Notes: generated from the letters alone by a model not told the origin. A stretch of DNA of 64,000 nt from Halopseudomonas formosensis (GCF_900115905.1 NZ_FOYD01000007.1:90821-154820), one strand, 5' to 3'. Counted from the stretch's first letter, positions 23,999 through 34,693 are shown. Numbers and translations: made by a program.

Positions 23999-25123
23999 CT
24001 ATCTGAAATCGTCCGTCAGGTCGCTGTCGCGCAGCACCTTCATCTCGTTCTCTTCATAGCTGAAGCCTTTCTCCAGGCGTGCCCTGAGCGTGAGGTCGGT
24101 GCGCGAGTCGGCGTGCTTGAGGGCTTCGTCGAGGCTGATGGCGCCGCTCTGGACCAGCTCGTAGAGGTGCTGGTCGAAGGTCTGCAGGCCCAGCTCGGCG
24201 CTGCGACTCATGGCGGATTTGATTTCCTCGAGCTCGTCCCGGGCGATCAGGTCGACGATATAGGGAGTGCGCAGCAGCAGTTCGACCGCAGCGACGCGCT
24301 TCTTCTCCACGCCGGGAACCAGGCGCTGGCCGATGACCGCAGCCAGGTTCATGGCAATGTCCCCGAGGACCTGATTGCGCGCTTCCTTGGGGAACATGTT
24401 GACCATGCGCTCAACGGCCTGTGAGGCGTTTGTAGCGTGCAGCGTGGCCAGTACCAGGTGACCGGTATCACTGTAGTGCAGCGCGTGCTGCATGGTCTCC
24501 AGATCGCGTATCTCGCCGATCATGATCACGTCCGGGGATTCGCGCAGGACGTTGCGCAGGGCCTCGGCAAAACTCATGGTATCGAGCCCGACTTCCCGCT
24601 GGTCGATGATGGCTTTCTGGTGCCGGTGCAGGAACTCGATCGGGTCTTCGATGCAGACAATGTGCCCGGCGCGGTTGGCGGTGCGGTAGTCGAGCATGGA
24701 GGCCAGGGTGGTCGATTTGCCGGAGCCGGCGGCGCCGACAACCAGAATCAGGCCGCGGTCGAGCATCACCAGCTTTTCCAGAACCGGGGGCAGCCCCAGC
24801 TCGGCGATACGCGGGATCTTGTTGTTGATGTGCCGCACCACCATGGCCACTTCGCCACGCTGGTAGTAGACGTTGACCCGGAAGCGCCCCGCATTGGGCA
24901 CGCCCACCGCCAGGTTCATTTCCAGGGTGCGTTCGAACTCGGCAATCTGCTTCTGACTCATCAGCTGGTAGGCCAGCTGCTTGACCTCGCCCGGGCCCAG
25001 AGGCTTTTCCTCAAGCGGGTGATAGTGACCCTCGCGCTTGAGGGTGACCGGGGCACCTACACTGAAAAACAGGTCGGAGCCGTTGCGTTCGGAAAGCGCG
25101 TGCAGATAACGAAAGACGTCCAT
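23999..25123 (-). CDS. PilT/PilU-family type IV pilus ATPase
   Basis: This hexameric secretion-type ATPase of 374 residues belongs to the pilus retraction branch. Walker A is GAAGSGKST (130-138), followed by the Asp-box region IVCIEDPIEF, Walker B-like VIMIGEIRD and the His-box TGHLVLATLHATNA. Overall it resembles PilU more than PilT, but differences are broad, so it may be a third paralogue. It stands alone here, away from the usual pilT-pilU pair. It may tune pilus retraction or serve another type IV filament. Confidence 0.85.
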   Translation of the reverse strand: MDVFRYLHALSERNGSDLFFSVGAPVTLKREGHYHPLEEKPLGPGEVKQLAYQLMSQKQIAEFERTLEMNLAVGVPNAGRFRVNVYYQRGEVAMVVRHINNKIPRIAELGLPPVLEKLVMLDRGLILVVGAAGSGKSTTLASMLDYRTANRAGHIVCIEDPIEFLHRHQKAIIDQREVGLDTMSFAEALRNVLRESPDVIMIGEIRDLETMQHALHYSDTGHLVLATLHATNASQAVERMVNMFPKEARNQVLGDIAMNLAAVIGQRLVPGVEKKRVAAVELLLRTPYIVDLIARDELEEIKSAMSRSAELGLQTFDQHLYELVQSGAISLDEALKHADSRTDLTLRARLEKGFSYEENEMKVLRDSDLTDDFR

Positions 25124-25164
25124 GGAATGACACTGTCCTGACTGAAATCAACCCTGAGCATAGC

Positions 25165-25899
25165 TCAGCGCTGCTGGATCTCGAGCATGGTCTGCTGCAC
25201 CCAGTTTTCGGCCTGCTTGTGGGCCTCGACTATGGAACGCGGATCCTGCCCCTTGGGATGGATGGCCGGCCCGATATGCACCTGTACGGTGCCGGGCCGC
25301 TTGCCCCAGCCACGGCGCGGCCAGAACTCGCCGGCATTGTGTGCCACCGGCACTATGGGCGCGTTGTTGGCGCAGGCCAGCGCGGCGCCGCCGCGGCTGA
25401 ACCTGATCGGCTCACCGGGGGCGACACGGGTCCCCTCCGGGAATACAAGTACCCAGAGGCCCTCACGCAGCCGCTGGCCGCCGATACGGTTGAGCTGCTG
25501 CAGGGAGCTGCGGGCCTTGCTGCGGTTGATGGCGATGGGTTTCATCAGGGCAAAGGCCCAGCCGAAGAAGGGAACGTACAGCAGCTCCTTCTTGATCAGC
25601 TGGGTCTGGGGGGCGAACACCAGTTGCAGGAAGAAGGTTTCCCAGGTGCTCTGGTGGTTGGCGAGGATCACACCGGGCTGGTCCGGGATGTTCTCCAGAC
25701 CGGTCACCCGGTAATTGATGCCGACCACCGTTCTGGCCAGCCAGACAGCCAGACGGCACCAGCACTGCAGCACCAGCTTGAAACGCAGCCGGTACGGCAG
25801 GAAGGCGCCGATCAGGATCATGGGGATGGCCCAGAGCACGGCGCTGGTGGACAGCAGCAGGTAGAACAGGATGACACGCAGGCCCATGAACACGGACAT
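25165..25899 (-). CDS. plsC: 1-acyl-sn-glycerol-3-phosphate acyltransferase (PlsC family)
   Basis: This inner-membrane enzyme makes phosphatidic acid from lysophosphatidic acid. The 244 residues have an N-terminal membrane segment and the acyltransferase motifs NHQSTWE (H82, E87) and FPEGTR (about 154-159). In P. aeruginosa the gene in this position, next to gmhB, is also a lysophosphatidic acid acyltransferase. It begins two bases after the gmhB stop, so the glyQ-glyS-gmhB-plsC genes probably form one transcript. An internal ATG at 25887 is an alternative start. Confidence 0.92.
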   Translation of the reverse strand: MSVFMGLRVILFYLLLSTSAVLWAIPMILIGAFLPYRLRFKLVLQCWCRLAVWLARTVVGINYRVTGLENIPDQPGVILANHQSTWETFFLQLVFAPQTQLIKKELLYVPFFGWAFALMKPIAINRSKARSSLQQLNRIGGQRLREGLWVLVFPEGTRVAPGEPIRFSRGGAALACANNAPIVPVAHNAGEFWPRRGWGKRPGTVQVHIGPAIHPKGQDPRSIVEAHKQAENWVQQTMLEIQQR

Positions 25900-25901
25900 G
25901 A

Positions 25902-26435
25902 TCAGTTTTCCAGCAGGTGAGTGACAACGGCAGCCAGATTATCGAACACGCGGGTACCTTCTGGCAGTGCCTTTTGTTCCGTTTGTGCGCCCTTTCCGGT
26001 GCGCACCAGATAGGGGCGGCAGCCGACTGCCACGCCCGCCTGCAGATCGCGCAGGCTGTCGCCGACGGTGGGCACGCCGTTCAGGGAGACCTGATAGTGC
26101 TCGGCGATACTGCGGAACAGGCCGGACAACGGCTTGCGGCAGTCGCAGCCGTCATCGGGACCGTGCGGACAGTGACGGATCAGATCGACCCGGCCGCCCT
26201 GCTCCGCGACCAGCTCGCGCAGGCGGCGGTGCATGGCTTCCAGGGTTTCTTCGCTGAAATAGCCCCGGGCCAGGCCGGACTGGTTGGTGGCCACTGCCAC
26301 TGTCCAGCCGGCCTTGCTCAGGCGGGCGATGGCTTCAATGGAACCCGGCAGGGGAATCCATTCCTCGACCGATTTCACGAAGGCGTCGGAGTCCTCGTTG
26401 ATGACCCCGTCGCGGTCCAGAATGATCAGCTTCAT
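25902..26435 (-). CDS. gmhB: D-glycero-beta-D-manno-heptose 1,7-bisphosphate 7-phosphatase
   Basis: GmhB is a HAD-superfamily phosphatase in ADP-heptose synthesis for lipopolysaccharide core. The HAD motif [10 protein letters not shown] is at about 6-15. A zinc-binding loop [11 protein letters not shown] follows, then [11 protein letters not shown]. The 177-residue length is typical. It overlaps the glyS 3' end by four bases, and its neighbour plsC starts just after it. This matches the gyrB-side order of P. aeruginosa. Confidence 0.95.
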   Translation of the reverse strand: MKLIILDRDGVINEDSDAFVKSVEEWIPLPGSIEAIARLSKAGWTVAVATNQSGLARGYFSEETLEAMHRRLRELVAEQGGRVDLIRHCPHGPDDGCDCRKPLSGLFRSIAEHYQVSLNGVPTVGDSLRDLQAGVAVGCRPYLVRTGKGAQTEQKALPEGTRVFDNLAAVVTHLLEN

Positions 26436-28486
26436 CCGAGCAGCGAGATATCGGCCACGCCAAGGAACAGGCCCCGCAGACGGGCCAGCAATGCATAACG
26501 GTTGGCGCGGATGCGCTCATCCTCGGCATTGACCAGGACCTGATCGAAGAAGGCATCCACCGGTTCGCGCAGGGCGGCCAGACGGTTCAGGGTGGCGCTG
26601 TACTGGCGTTGCCGGGCCAGCGGTGCCACAGCGGCCTCGGCGTCGCTCAGGGCGGCGGCCAGTGCCTGTTCGGCGGTTTCGCTGAGCAGTTGCTGATCCA
26701 CCGTGCCGGGTACCGTGCTGTCGGCCTTGGCGAGGATGTTGGCTACCCGCTTGTTGGCTGCCGCCAGCGCCTCGGCCTCCGGCAGACGGCGGAAGGCCTG
26801 GACCGCCTGCACGCGCTGATCGAAGTCCAGCGGCGAGTCCGGGTGTACCGAGCGTACCGACTGGTACACGGCCACATCGATGCCCTCGTCCTCGTAGCGG
26901 GCGCGCAGGCGGTCGAAGATGAAGTCCTGCACCTGGTCGACCAGACCGTCGCTCTTCACGGCGCTGCCGTACTGGTTGACGGCGGTCTGCAGTGCGGTGT
27001 GCAGGTCCAGCTCCAGCTGCTTCTCGATCAGGATGCGCAGCACACCCAGCGCCGCCCGGCGCAGGGCGTAGGGGTCCTTGCTGCCGGTCGGCAGCATGCC
27101 GATACCGAAGATGCCTGCCAGGGTGTCCAGCTTGTCGGCCAGGGCTACCGCCGCGCCGGTCAGGGTGCTGGGCAGCTCGGCGCCGGCACCCCGGGGCATG
27201 TACTGCTCGTTCAGGGCCAGCGCCACATCCTCGGCCTCGCCGTCATGACGGGCGTAATAGTAGCCGGCAATACCCTGCAGCTCGGGGAACTCGCCGACCA
27301 TCTCGCTGGCCAGGTCGCACTTGCTCAGCAGACCGGCACGGGCCGCGTTGGCCGGGTTGCCGCCGATGCTCTCGGCAATGAAGGCGGCCAGGCTGGATAC
27401 GCGCAGGGCCTTGTCATAGACGCTGCCCAGCTGGGCCTGGAAGACCACGTTGGCCAGCCGCTGATTGTTTTCCTCGAGCCGGTGTTTCTTGTCCTGCTGG
27501 AAGAAGAACTCGGCGTCGGTCAGACGCGGGCGCACCACCTTCTCGTTGCCGGCGATGATCTGCGCCGGGTCGGTGCTCTCGATGTTGGCTACGGTGATAA
27601 AGCGCGGCAGCAGCTTGCCCTCGGCATCCAGCAGGCAGAAGTACTTCTGGTTGTCCTGCATGGTGGAGATCAATGCCTCCTGGGGCACTTCGAGGAAGCG
27701 TTCCTCGAAGCTGCAGACCAGCGGCACCGGCCATTCGACCAGGGCGGTCACCTCATCCAGCAGGCTGTCCGGCACGATGGCACTGCCCTGCTGCTCGGCG
27801 GCCAGCTCGCTGACGCGGCGGCTGATCAGCTCGCGGCGCTCGGCGAAATCGGCGATGACGTGGGCCTTGCGCAGGTCATCCGCATAGCTGGCCGGGCTGC
27901 TGATGCTGACCGCAGCAGGATGGTGGAAGCGGTGGCCGCGGGATTCGCGACCGGCCTGGCGGGACAGGATCCGGCAGGGGATCACATCCTCGCCGAGCAG
28001 CATCACCAGCCACTGGGTGGGGCGTACGAATTCGGTCTTGCCGGCACCCCAGCGCATGCGCTTGGGAATCGGCAGATCGGCCAGGGCCTGGTCGACGATA
28101 CCCGGCAGCAGTGCGTTGGCCGGCTGACCGGGAATGGTCTGCACGAAGCGCAGGCGCGGTCCGCTCTGGTCCAGCTCGCTCAGCTCGACCCCGCACTTGC
28201 GGGCAAAGCCCAGGGCCGCCGGGGTCGGCTGACCGTCGGCGCCGAAGGCGGCCTGCAGCGGCGGGCCGTCCATCTGCTGGGTGCGGTCCGGCTGCTGGGT
28301 AGCCAGTTGCTCGACGCGCACGGCAAGCCGGCGGGGAGCGGCGTAATGACGGGCCGCCCGGTAGCCCAGGCCGGCTTCCTTCAGACCCTTCTCGACACCG
28401 GCGAGGAAGGCCTCGGCGAGCTGTCTGAGGGCCTTGGGGGGCAGTTCTTCGGTGCCCAGTTCAACCAGAAAATCCTGTGCCTGCAT
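26432..28486 (-). CDS. glyS: Glycyl-tRNA synthetase beta subunit
   Basis: This is the large subunit of the heterotetrameric bacterial glycyl-tRNA synthetase, with HD-like and anticodon-binding regions. It begins [20 protein letters not shown], the typical opening. Two adjacent ATGs (28489 and 28486) are possible; the second gives 684 residues and better spacing from AAGGAGG. It overlaps the glyQ stop, and its own end overlaps gmhB, so translation of the three is coupled. Confidence 0.98.
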   Translation of the reverse strand: MQAQDFLVELGTEELPPKALRQLAEAFLAGVEKGLKEAGLGYRAARHYAAPRRLAVRVEQLATQQPDRTQQMDGPPLQAAFGADGQPTPAALGFARKCGVELSELDQSGPRLRFVQTIPGQPANALLPGIVDQALADLPIPKRMRWGAGKTEFVRPTQWLVMLLGEDVIPCRILSRQAGRESRGHRFHHPAAVSISSPASYADDLRKAHVIADFAERRELISRRVSELAAEQQGSAIVPDSLLDEVTALVEWPVPLVCSFEERFLEVPQEALISTMQDNQKYFCLLDAEGKLLPRFITVANIESTDPAQIIAGNEKVVRPRLTDAEFFFQQDKKHRLEENNQRLANVVFQAQLGSVYDKALRVSSLAAFIAESIGGNPANAARAGLLSKCDLASEMVGEFPELQGIAGYYYARHDGEAEDVALALNEQYMPRGAGAELPSTLTGAAVALADKLDTLAGIFGIGMLPTGSKDPYALRRAALGVLRILIEKQLELDLHTALQTAVNQYGSAVKSDGLVDQVQDFIFDRLRARYEDEGIDVAVYQSVRSVHPDSPLDFDQRVQAVQAFRRLPEAEALAAANKRVANILAKADSTVPGTVDQQLLSETAEQALAAALSDAEAAVAPLARQRQYSATLNRLAALREPVDAFFDQVLVNAEDERIRANRYALLARLRGLFLGVADISLLG

Positions 28487-29433
28487 CATTCGGCCTCCTT
28501 CAGTCTGGCCAGTACTTCGTCACGCAGCTCCGGGGTGGCCATGGGGAAGCCGAGGCGGGCGCGGGCGTGCAGATAGGCGTGGGCGATCGAGCGTGCCAGG
28601 GTGCGTACCCGCAGGATGTAACGCTGGCGCTCGGTCACCGAGATGGCCCGGCGGGCGTCCAGCAGGTTGAAGGTGTGCGAGGCCTTCATGACCATTTCAT
28701 AGGCCGGCAGCGGCAGCTCGGCCTCGATCAGCCGGTTGGCTTCGCTTTCATAGAAGCTGAACAGCTCGAACAGCTTCTCGACGTTGGCCTGCTCGAAGTT
28801 GTAGGTCGACTGCTCCACCTCGTTCTGGTGGAACACGTCACCGTAGGTGACCTTGCCGAACTGGCCGTCGGAATAGACCAGATCGTAGACCGAGTCCACG
28901 CCCTGCAGGTACATGGCCAGGCGCTCGAGACCGTAGGTGATCTCGCCGGTGACCGGGTAGCACTCGACCCCGCCGACCTGCTGGAAGTAGGTGAACTGGG
29001 TCACTTCCATACCGTTGAGCCAGACTTCCCAGCCCAGACCCCAGGCGCCCAGGGTGGGCGACTCCCAGTTGTCCTCGACGAAGCGGATGTCGTGCACCAG
29101 CGGGTCGATGCCGATGTGGCGCAGGGAGTCCAGGTACAGCTCCTGGATATTGTCCGGGTTCGGCTTGAGCACCACCTGGAACTGGTAGTAGTGCTGCAGG
29201 CGGTTGGGGTTCTCGCCATAGCGGCCGTCGGCCGGACGGCGGCTGGGCTGGACATAGGCCGCGTTCCAGATTTCCGGGCCGATCGAACGCAGGAAGGTGG
29301 CGGTATGGAACGTCCCTGCACCCACCTCCATGTCGTAGGGCTGCAGGATTACGCAGCCTTGTTCCGCCCAGTAGCTCTGCAGGGCGAGAATCAGGCCCTG
29401 GAAGGTCTGGGCAGCAGGATTGGTCTGTGTCAC
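28486..29433 (-). CDS. glyQ: Glycyl-tRNA synthetase alpha subunit
   Basis: This is the catalytic subunit of the two-subunit glycyl-tRNA synthetase. It contains the family blocks [19 protein letters not shown] and [17 protein letters not shown] near the N-terminus. I chose the GTG at 29433 (315 residues) because GGTGA precedes it and the length then equals the Pseudomonas norm; another GTG at 29442 is in frame. It is the first gene of the glyQ-glyS-gmhB-plsC run. Confidence 0.97.
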   Translation of the reverse strand: MTQTNPAAQTFQGLILALQSYWAEQGCVILQPYDMEVGAGTFHTATFLRSIGPEIWNAAYVQPSRRPADGRYGENPNRLQHYYQFQVVLKPNPDNIQELYLDSLRHIGIDPLVHDIRFVEDNWESPTLGAWGLGWEVWLNGMEVTQFTYFQQVGGVECYPVTGEITYGLERLAMYLQGVDSVYDLVYSDGQFGKVTYGDVFHQNEVEQSTYNFEQANVEKLFELFSFYESEANRLIEAELPLPAYEMVMKASHTFNLLDARRAISVTERQRYILRVRTLARSIAHAYLHARARLGFPMATPELRDEVLARLKEAE

Positions 29434-29571
29434 TTTTTTCACCGGTCAACTGTGAAGTAAAGGGCGAAGTATACATTCTGCCGGGACGGCATACAGCATG
29501 CCCGGCTATTTGTCGGCACTGCCGTGCTGCTGCCGCTGGTGCAGCGCAGATGCGCTACACCGTGGCCGGGC

Positions 29572-30942
29572 TCAACTGACCACCCGGTAACAGGGTGTGT
29601 AGGCGGTGCCATTGGGCAGCTTCATGCGCTGCTGGTCGACGAAGGCCTGCAGCAGGGCATCCAGGGGCTCCATGATCTGTGGATCACCGTGCAGCTCGTA
29701 GGGGCCGTACTGCTCGATCCGGCGTATGCCGTGCTCCTTGACGTTACCCGCGACTATGCCGGAAAAGGCCCGGCGCAGGTTGGCGGCCAGCAGATGCGGG
29801 GGCGTGTCGCGCCGCAGCGCCAGGGCCGCCATGTTCTCGTGGGTAGGGTCGAAGGGATGCTGGAAATCCTCGTCGATCCTCAGCAGCCAGTTGAAGTGGA
29901 AGGCGTCGTTGCGCTCGCGACGGAAGCGCTCGACCTCTATCAGCCCCTTCTTCATGTGGCGGGCGACCCGGGCGGGGTCCTCGATGATGATCTCGTAGCG
30001 GGTCTGGGCGGCGTTGCCCAGGGTGGCGCCGACGAAATCATGCAGCTGGTGCAGATAGTCCGCTGCGCTGCGCGGGCCGGTGAGGATCAGCGGGAACGGC
30101 AGTTCGGCATTGTCCGGGTGCAGCAGTATGCCCAGCAGGTAGAGGAACTCCTCGGCGGTACCCACGCCGCCGGGGAAGATGATGATGCCGTGGCCAACAC
30201 GGATGAAGGCCTCCAGGCGTTTCTCGATATCCGGCAGTATCACCAGCTCGTTGACTATGGGGTTAGGTGCTTCGGCGGCGATGATGCCCGGCTCGGTCAG
30301 CCCCAGGTAGCGGGCATCCAGCACGCGCTGCTTGGCATGGGCAATGGTGGCGCCCTTCATCGGGCCTTTCATCACCCCGGGGCCGCAGCCGGTGCAGATG
30401 TCGAAATAGCGCAGGCCCAGTTCATGACCTACCCGCTTGCTGTACTTGTACTCCTGGTCGTTGACCGAGTGCCCGCCCCAGCACACCACCATCCGCGGTT
30501 CCACGCCCGGGGTCAGGGCGCGGGCGTTGCGCAGCAGGTGGAACACATAATCGGTGATGCCGCTGGAGGTGCTCAGGTCCGCCCGGTTGTTGTGCAGCTC
30601 GCTCTCGGTGTAGACGATATCGCGCAGGGCGCTGAACAGCATCTCGCGGACACTGGAGATCATGTGCCCGTCGACGAAGGCGTGGGCCGGGGCGTTGCGC
30701 AGCTCCAGGCAGACGCCGCGATCGAGCTGATGGATGAATACCTCGAAATCGGCGTAGGCTTCGAGGATGCTGCGTGCATCGTCCACCCGTACGCCGGTAT
30801 TGAGAATCGCCAGGGCACACTGGCGGAACAGCTCATAGGTGCTGCCGGAGCCGACTTCGCTGAGTTTGCGGACTTCGCGCCGGGACAGCACTTCCATGCT
30901 GCCCCGGGGGGTTACTGTGGCGTGAATCTTGTGTGCAGGCAT
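29572..30942 (-). CDS. ppnN: Nucleotide 5'-monophosphate nucleosidase (PpnN/YgdH family)
   Basis: PpnN splits purine and pyrimidine nucleoside monophosphates to base and ribose 5-phosphate, and in E. coli is activated by (p)ppGpp. The 456 residues contain the Rossmann-type 'LOG' nucleotide-binding motif PGGVGTAEE, with a PpnN-type N-terminal domain and a C-terminal extension. The gene sits between glyQ and tag, which are adjacent in P. aeruginosa, so it is an insertion relative to that species. No operon partner is evident. Confidence 0.9.
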   Translation of the reverse strand: MPAHKIHATVTPRGSMEVLSRREVRKLSEVGSGSTYELFRQCALAILNTGVRVDDARSILEAYADFEVFIHQLDRGVCLELRNAPAHAFVDGHMISSVREMLFSALRDIVYTESELHNNRADLSTSSGITDYVFHLLRNARALTPGVEPRMVVCWGGHSVNDQEYKYSKRVGHELGLRYFDICTGCGPGVMKGPMKGATIAHAKQRVLDARYLGLTEPGIIAAEAPNPIVNELVILPDIEKRLEAFIRVGHGIIIFPGGVGTAEEFLYLLGILLHPDNAELPFPLILTGPRSAADYLHQLHDFVGATLGNAAQTRYEIIIEDPARVARHMKKGLIEVERFRRERNDAFHFNWLLRIDEDFQHPFDPTHENMAALALRRDTPPHLLAANLRRAFSGIVAGNVKEHGIRRIEQYGPYELHGDPQIMEPLDALLQAFVDQQRMKLPNGTAYTPCYRVVS

Positions 30943-31066
30943 TGTTGCTTCCGTTTGATCTGGACGGTCATATTACGCCATAGCCGGCCCCAGGGTGCAG
31001 AGCCGACCGTGCGCGTCGGCGTTTCGACGACTAGGATTATCCGGTCGTTCCCTTCAGGTGCTTGCC

Positions 31067-31675
31067 ATGCCCGTCGATGTCCCTGCCCCCTGCCGTTGTC
31101 GGTGGTGTACCACTGACCCGCTCTACCAGCGCTACCACGATCAGGAGTGGGGCGTGCCCAGCCGGGACCCCGGGCACCTGTTCGAGATGCTGGTGCTCGA
31201 GGGCCTGCAGGCCGGCCTGTCGTGGATCACCATCTTGCGCAAGCGCGAGCGTTACCGGGAGGTCTACCGCGGCTTCGATGTCCGGTTCATGGCGGCGCAG
31301 ACGGACGCTGACCTGGAGCAGCTGGCGGAGGACCCCGGCATCATCCGCAATCGCCTGAAGCTGCGGGCGGCCCGGCAGAATGCGAAGGCCTGGCTGAGGC
31401 TGGCCGGGGAACAGGATCCGGTCGACTGGCTCTGGCAGTTCGTCGGTGGAAAGCCGCAGATCAATCATTTCGCCGACCACGGCCAGGTGCCGGTCACCAC
31501 GCCGGAGGCCCGGGCCATGAGCCGTGCACTGAAACAGGCCGGCTTCAGTTTCGTTGGTCCTACCATCTGCTACGCATTCATGCAGGCGACCGGGATGGTT
31601 ATGGACCATACTGAGGACTGCTTCCGCTATCCGGAACTGGGCGGCAAGACCGGTGCCGCCCCACAACAACAATGA
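31067..31675 (+). CDS. tag: DNA-3-methyladenine glycosylase I
   Basis: Tag removes 3-methyladenine from alkylated DNA. The 202-residue protein starts at the ATG at 31067, preceded by AGGTG. It has the N-terminal zinc-binding C-R-W-C motif, then YHDQEWG, the helix-hairpin-helix region SWITILRKRERYR, and C-terminal cysteine/histidine ligands in YAFMQATGMVMDHTEDC. It is followed after 22 bases by the TRAP receptor gene, which is unrelated in function. An upstream in-frame extension lacks support. Confidence 0.94.
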   Translation: MPVDVPAPCRCRWCTTDPLYQRYHDQEWGVPSRDPGHLFEMLVLEGLQAGLSWITILRKRERYREVYRGFDVRFMAAQTDADLEQLAEDPGIIRNRLKLRAARQNAKAWLRLAGEQDPVDWLWQFVGGKPQINHFADHGQVPVTTPEARAMSRALKQAGFSFVGPTICYAFMQATGMVMDHTEDCFRYPELGGKTGAAPQQQ

Positions 31676-31697
31676 ACGAGAACGAGGGGAGAGCTAC

Positions 31698-32651
31698 ATG
31701 CGACTGACCAGACGACTCGGCCTGCTCGCCGCTGCCGCTACGCTGACCATCACCACCGCCGTCAGCGCGGCACCGACCTACATCAACATCCTCACCGGCG
31801 GTACCAGCGGGGTCTACTACCCCATCGGTGTGGCCATTTCCCAGCTCTACGGCAAGATTGACGGCGCCAGGCCCTCGGTTCAGGCGACCAAGGCCTCGGT
31901 GGAGAATCTCAATCTGCTGCAAAGCGGTCGTGGCGAACTGGCCTTTGCGCTGGGCGACTCGGTATCCGATGCCTGGAACGGCGTCGAGGATGCCGGTTTC
32001 CGGGCGCCGCTCACCAAGCTGCGGGCCATTGCCGGGACCTACAACAACTACATCCAGGTGGTCGCCAGTGCCGAATCGGGCATCCGCAGCCTGGAGGATC
32101 TCAAGGGCAAACGCATCTCCGTCGGCGCACCCAAGTCCGGCACCGAGCTGAACGCCCGGGCGATCTTCGCCGCCGCCGGCCTGAGCTACGATGACATGCG
32201 CCGGGTCGAGTTTCTGCCCTATGCCGAATCGGTGGAGCTGATCAAGAACCGCCAGCTCGATGCCACTCTGCAGTCCTCGGGTCTGGGCATGGCAGCCATC
32301 CGCGATCTTGCCAGCACCATGCCGGTGACCTTCGTTGCCATTCCCGCCGAGGTGGTGGAAAAGATCGATAACGCCGCCTATCAGCCCGGGGTGATCCCCG
32401 CCGGCACCTACGACGGTCAGGACGAGGATGTGCCCACCGTGGCCATCACCAATATTCTGGTCAGTCATGAAGGGGTAGATGAGGAGACGGCCTATCAGAT
32501 GACCAGGCTGATCTTCGATAACCTCGACGCCCTGGGCAACGCCCATTCCGCCGCCAAGGCAATCAGCCTGGATAACGCGGCGCAGAACCTGCCCATCCCA
32601 CTGCATCCGGGGGCGGAGAGGTACTATCGGGAAGCAGGCATTCTGCAATAA
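31698..32651 (+). CDS. TAXI-family TRAP transporter solute receptor
   Basis: This periplasmic binding protein of a TRAP transporter has 317 residues with a clear signal peptide ending at about VSAA. The TAXI signature opens the mature protein (INILTGGTSGVYYPIG). The start ATG at 31698 has AGGGGAGAG upstream. It is followed after 20 bases by its fused permease. TAXI receptors often bind glutamate, 2-oxoglutarate or other carboxylates; the ligand here cannot be assigned. Confidence 0.9.
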   Translation: MRLTRRLGLLAAAATLTITTAVSAAPTYINILTGGTSGVYYPIGVAISQLYGKIDGARPSVQATKASVENLNLLQSGRGELAFALGDSVSDAWNGVEDAGFRAPLTKLRAIAGTYNNYIQVVASAESGIRSLEDLKGKRISVGAPKSGTELNARAIFAAAGLSYDDMRRVEFLPYAESVELIKNRQLDATLQSSGLGMAAIRDLASTMPVTFVAIPAEVVEKIDNAAYQPGVIPAGTYDGQDEDVPTVAITNILVSHEGVDEETAYQMTRLIFDNLDALGNAHSAAKAISLDNAAQNLPIPLHPGAERYYREAGILQ

Positions 32652-32671
32652 CCGGCGGCAGGGGGTAGCCC

Positions 32672-34693
32672 ATGAGCGAGTATCAGGGGCTCCACGCGAG
32701 CCCCGCCGAGTGGCCCAGGGCCCTGTTCTATGTGGCCCTGGCATTTTCCTGTTACCAGATCATCACCGCCGCGTTTCACCCGGTTTCCACTCAGGTGCTG
32801 CGGGCCGGGCACGTCGGTTTTCTGCTGATGCTGGTGTACCTGGTCTATCCGGTGCGTGGCAGCGACCGGCCCTGGCAGCCCCTGGCCTGGGTACTGGCCC
32901 TGGCCGGCATGGCGACCTTCTTCTATCAGTGGTACTTCGAGGCCGATCTGATTCAGCGTTCCGGTGATCTGACCACGGCGGACATGGTCATCGGTCTGAT
33001 GCTGATAGCGCTGGTATTCGAGGCCGCGCGGCGGGTCATGGGCATTGCCCTGCCGATCATCTGCGGGTTGTTCCTGGCCTACGGCCTGTTCGGCAATCAC
33101 TTGCCCGGCGACCTGGCGCACCGGGGGTACGGCCTGGATCAGATCGTCAACCAGCTGTCCTTCGGTACCGAGGGACTCTACGGGACGCCCACCTACGTGT
33201 CGGCAACCTACATCTTCCTGTTCATTCTGTTCGGCTCCTTCCTCGAGCAGGCCGGGATGATACGGCTGTTCACCGACTTTGCCATGGGGCTGTTCGGCCA
33301 CCGGGCCGGGGGGCCGGCCAAGGTGTCGGTGGTGTCCTCGGCGCTCATGGGCACCATCACCGGCTCGGGGGTAGCCAACGTGGTGACCACCGGGCAGTTC
33401 ACCATTCCGCTGATGAAGCGCTTCGGTTACAGGGCCGCCTTTGCCGGGGGGGTTGAGGCCACTGCCAGCATGGGCAGCCAGATCATGCCACCGGTCATGG
33501 GCGCGGTAGCCTTCATCATGGCCGAGACCATCAACGTGCCCTATGTCGAAGTGGCCAAGGCGGCGCTGATCCCGGCTCTGCTGTATTTCGGATCGGTGTT
33601 CTGGATGGTGCACCTGGAGGCCAAGCGCTCGCAGCTCAACGGCCTGCCGAAGGAGGAGTGCCCCAGTGCCTGGGATGCGGTGCGCCAGCGCTGGTTCCTG
33701 CTGATCCCCCTGTTCGTGCTGATCTGGCTGCTGTTCTCCGGGCGCACGCCCATGTTCGCCGGTACCGTGGGTCTGGCCCTGACGGCCATCGTGATCCTCG
33801 GCTCGGCCCTGATCCTTCGGCTGTCCTCCACTGCCCTGCGGGTCGTGTTCTGGGTAGCGCTCGGAATCCTCTGCGCCGGTTTCTTCCAGCTGGGCATCGG
33901 CGTGATCTTCGGCGTCATCGGCCTGCTGGTGCTGGCCTGCTGGTTCGTCCGCGGCGGGCGGGACACCCTGCGGGTATGCCTGCATGCGCTGGTGGAAGGG
34001 GCACGCCACGCGGTGCCGGTGGGTATCGCCTGCGTGCTGGTGGGGGTGATCATCGGCATCGTTTCGCTGACCGGGGTTGCCTCCACCTTTGCCGGCTATA
34101 TTCTGGCCATAGGTCAGGACAACCTGTTCCTGTCCCTGCTGCTGACCATGCTGACCTGCCTGGTGCTGGGCATGGGTATTCCGACCATTCCCAACTACAT
34201 CATCACCAGCTCGATAGCCGCTCCGGCGCTGCTGGATCTGGGCGTGCCGCTGATTGTCTCGCACATGTTCGTGTTCTATTTCGGCATCATGGCCGACCTG
34301 ACGCCGCCGGTGGCCCTGGCCTGCTTCGCCGCCGCGCCGATCGCCCGGGAGAGTGGTCTGAAGATCAGCCTGTGGGCCATCCGCATTGCGGTGGCTGGCT
34401 TCGTTGTCCCCTTCATGGCGGTGTACAGCCCGGCGCTGATGATGCAGGGGGGCGATCTCTGGGCGACGCTGTACATGCTGTGCAAGGCAGGTTTTGCGAT
34501 CGGCCTCTGGGGGATCGTGTTCACCGGTTATCTGGCCCAGCGTCTGCGCTGGTGGGAGGCGCCACTGGGCCTGCTGGCCGGGGCGCTGATGATCCTCGCC
34601 CTGCCGGTTACCGATGAACTGGGCTTAGGCCTCGGACTGCTGTTTGTCATCCAGCATCTGTGGCGCGCCCGGCGTGCTCGGCAGACCGCATGA
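32672..34693 (+). CDS. TRAP transporter permease, fused small and large subunits
   Basis: The 673-residue integral membrane protein combines the 4-helix DctQ-like part (about 1-160) and the 12-helix DctM-like part, as is usual for TAXI systems. The large-subunit regions SALMGTITGSGVANVVTTGQFTIPLMKR and GSQIMPPVMGAVAFIMAE are present. It imports solutes using a sodium or proton gradient with the receptor encoded just upstream. A good ribosome binding site (AGGGGG) precedes the ATG. Its stop overlaps the start of the DUF1850 gene. Confidence 0.93.
   Translation: MSEYQGLHASPAEWPRALFYVALAFSCYQIITAAFHPVSTQVLRAGHVGFLLMLVYLVYPVRGSDRPWQPLAWVLALAGMATFFYQWYFEADLIQRSGDLTTADMVIGLMLIALVFEAARRVMGIALPIICGLFLAYGLFGNHLPGDLAHRGYGLDQIVNQLSFGTEGLYGTPTYVSATYIFLFILFGSFLEQAGMIRLFTDFAMGLFGHRAGGPAKVSVVSSALMGTITGSGVANVVTTGQFTIPLMKRFGYRAAFAGGVEATASMGSQIMPPVMGAVAFIMAETINVPYVEVAKAALIPALLYFGSVFWMVHLEAKRSQLNGLPKEECPSAWDAVRQRWFLLIPLFVLIWLLFSGRTPMFAGTVGLALTAIVILGSALILRLSSTALRVVFWVALGILCAGFFQLGIGVIFGVIGLLVLACWFVRGGRDTLRVCLHALVEGARHAVPVGIACVLVGVIIGIVSLTGVASTFAGYILAIGQDNLFLSLLLTMLTCLVLGMGIPTIPNYIITSSIAAPALLDLGVPLIVSHMFVFYFGIMADLTPPVALACFAAAPIARESGLKISLWAIRIAVAGFVVPFMAVYSPALMMQGGDLWATLYMLCKAGFAIGLWGIVFTGYLAQRLRWWEAPLGLLAGALMILALPVTDELGLGLGLLFVIQHLWRARRARQTA

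Noticed and set aside
26609-28576. Plus-strand open frame of 655 codons antisense to glyS
   Set aside because: It is a low-complexity complement of glyS with no domain match.
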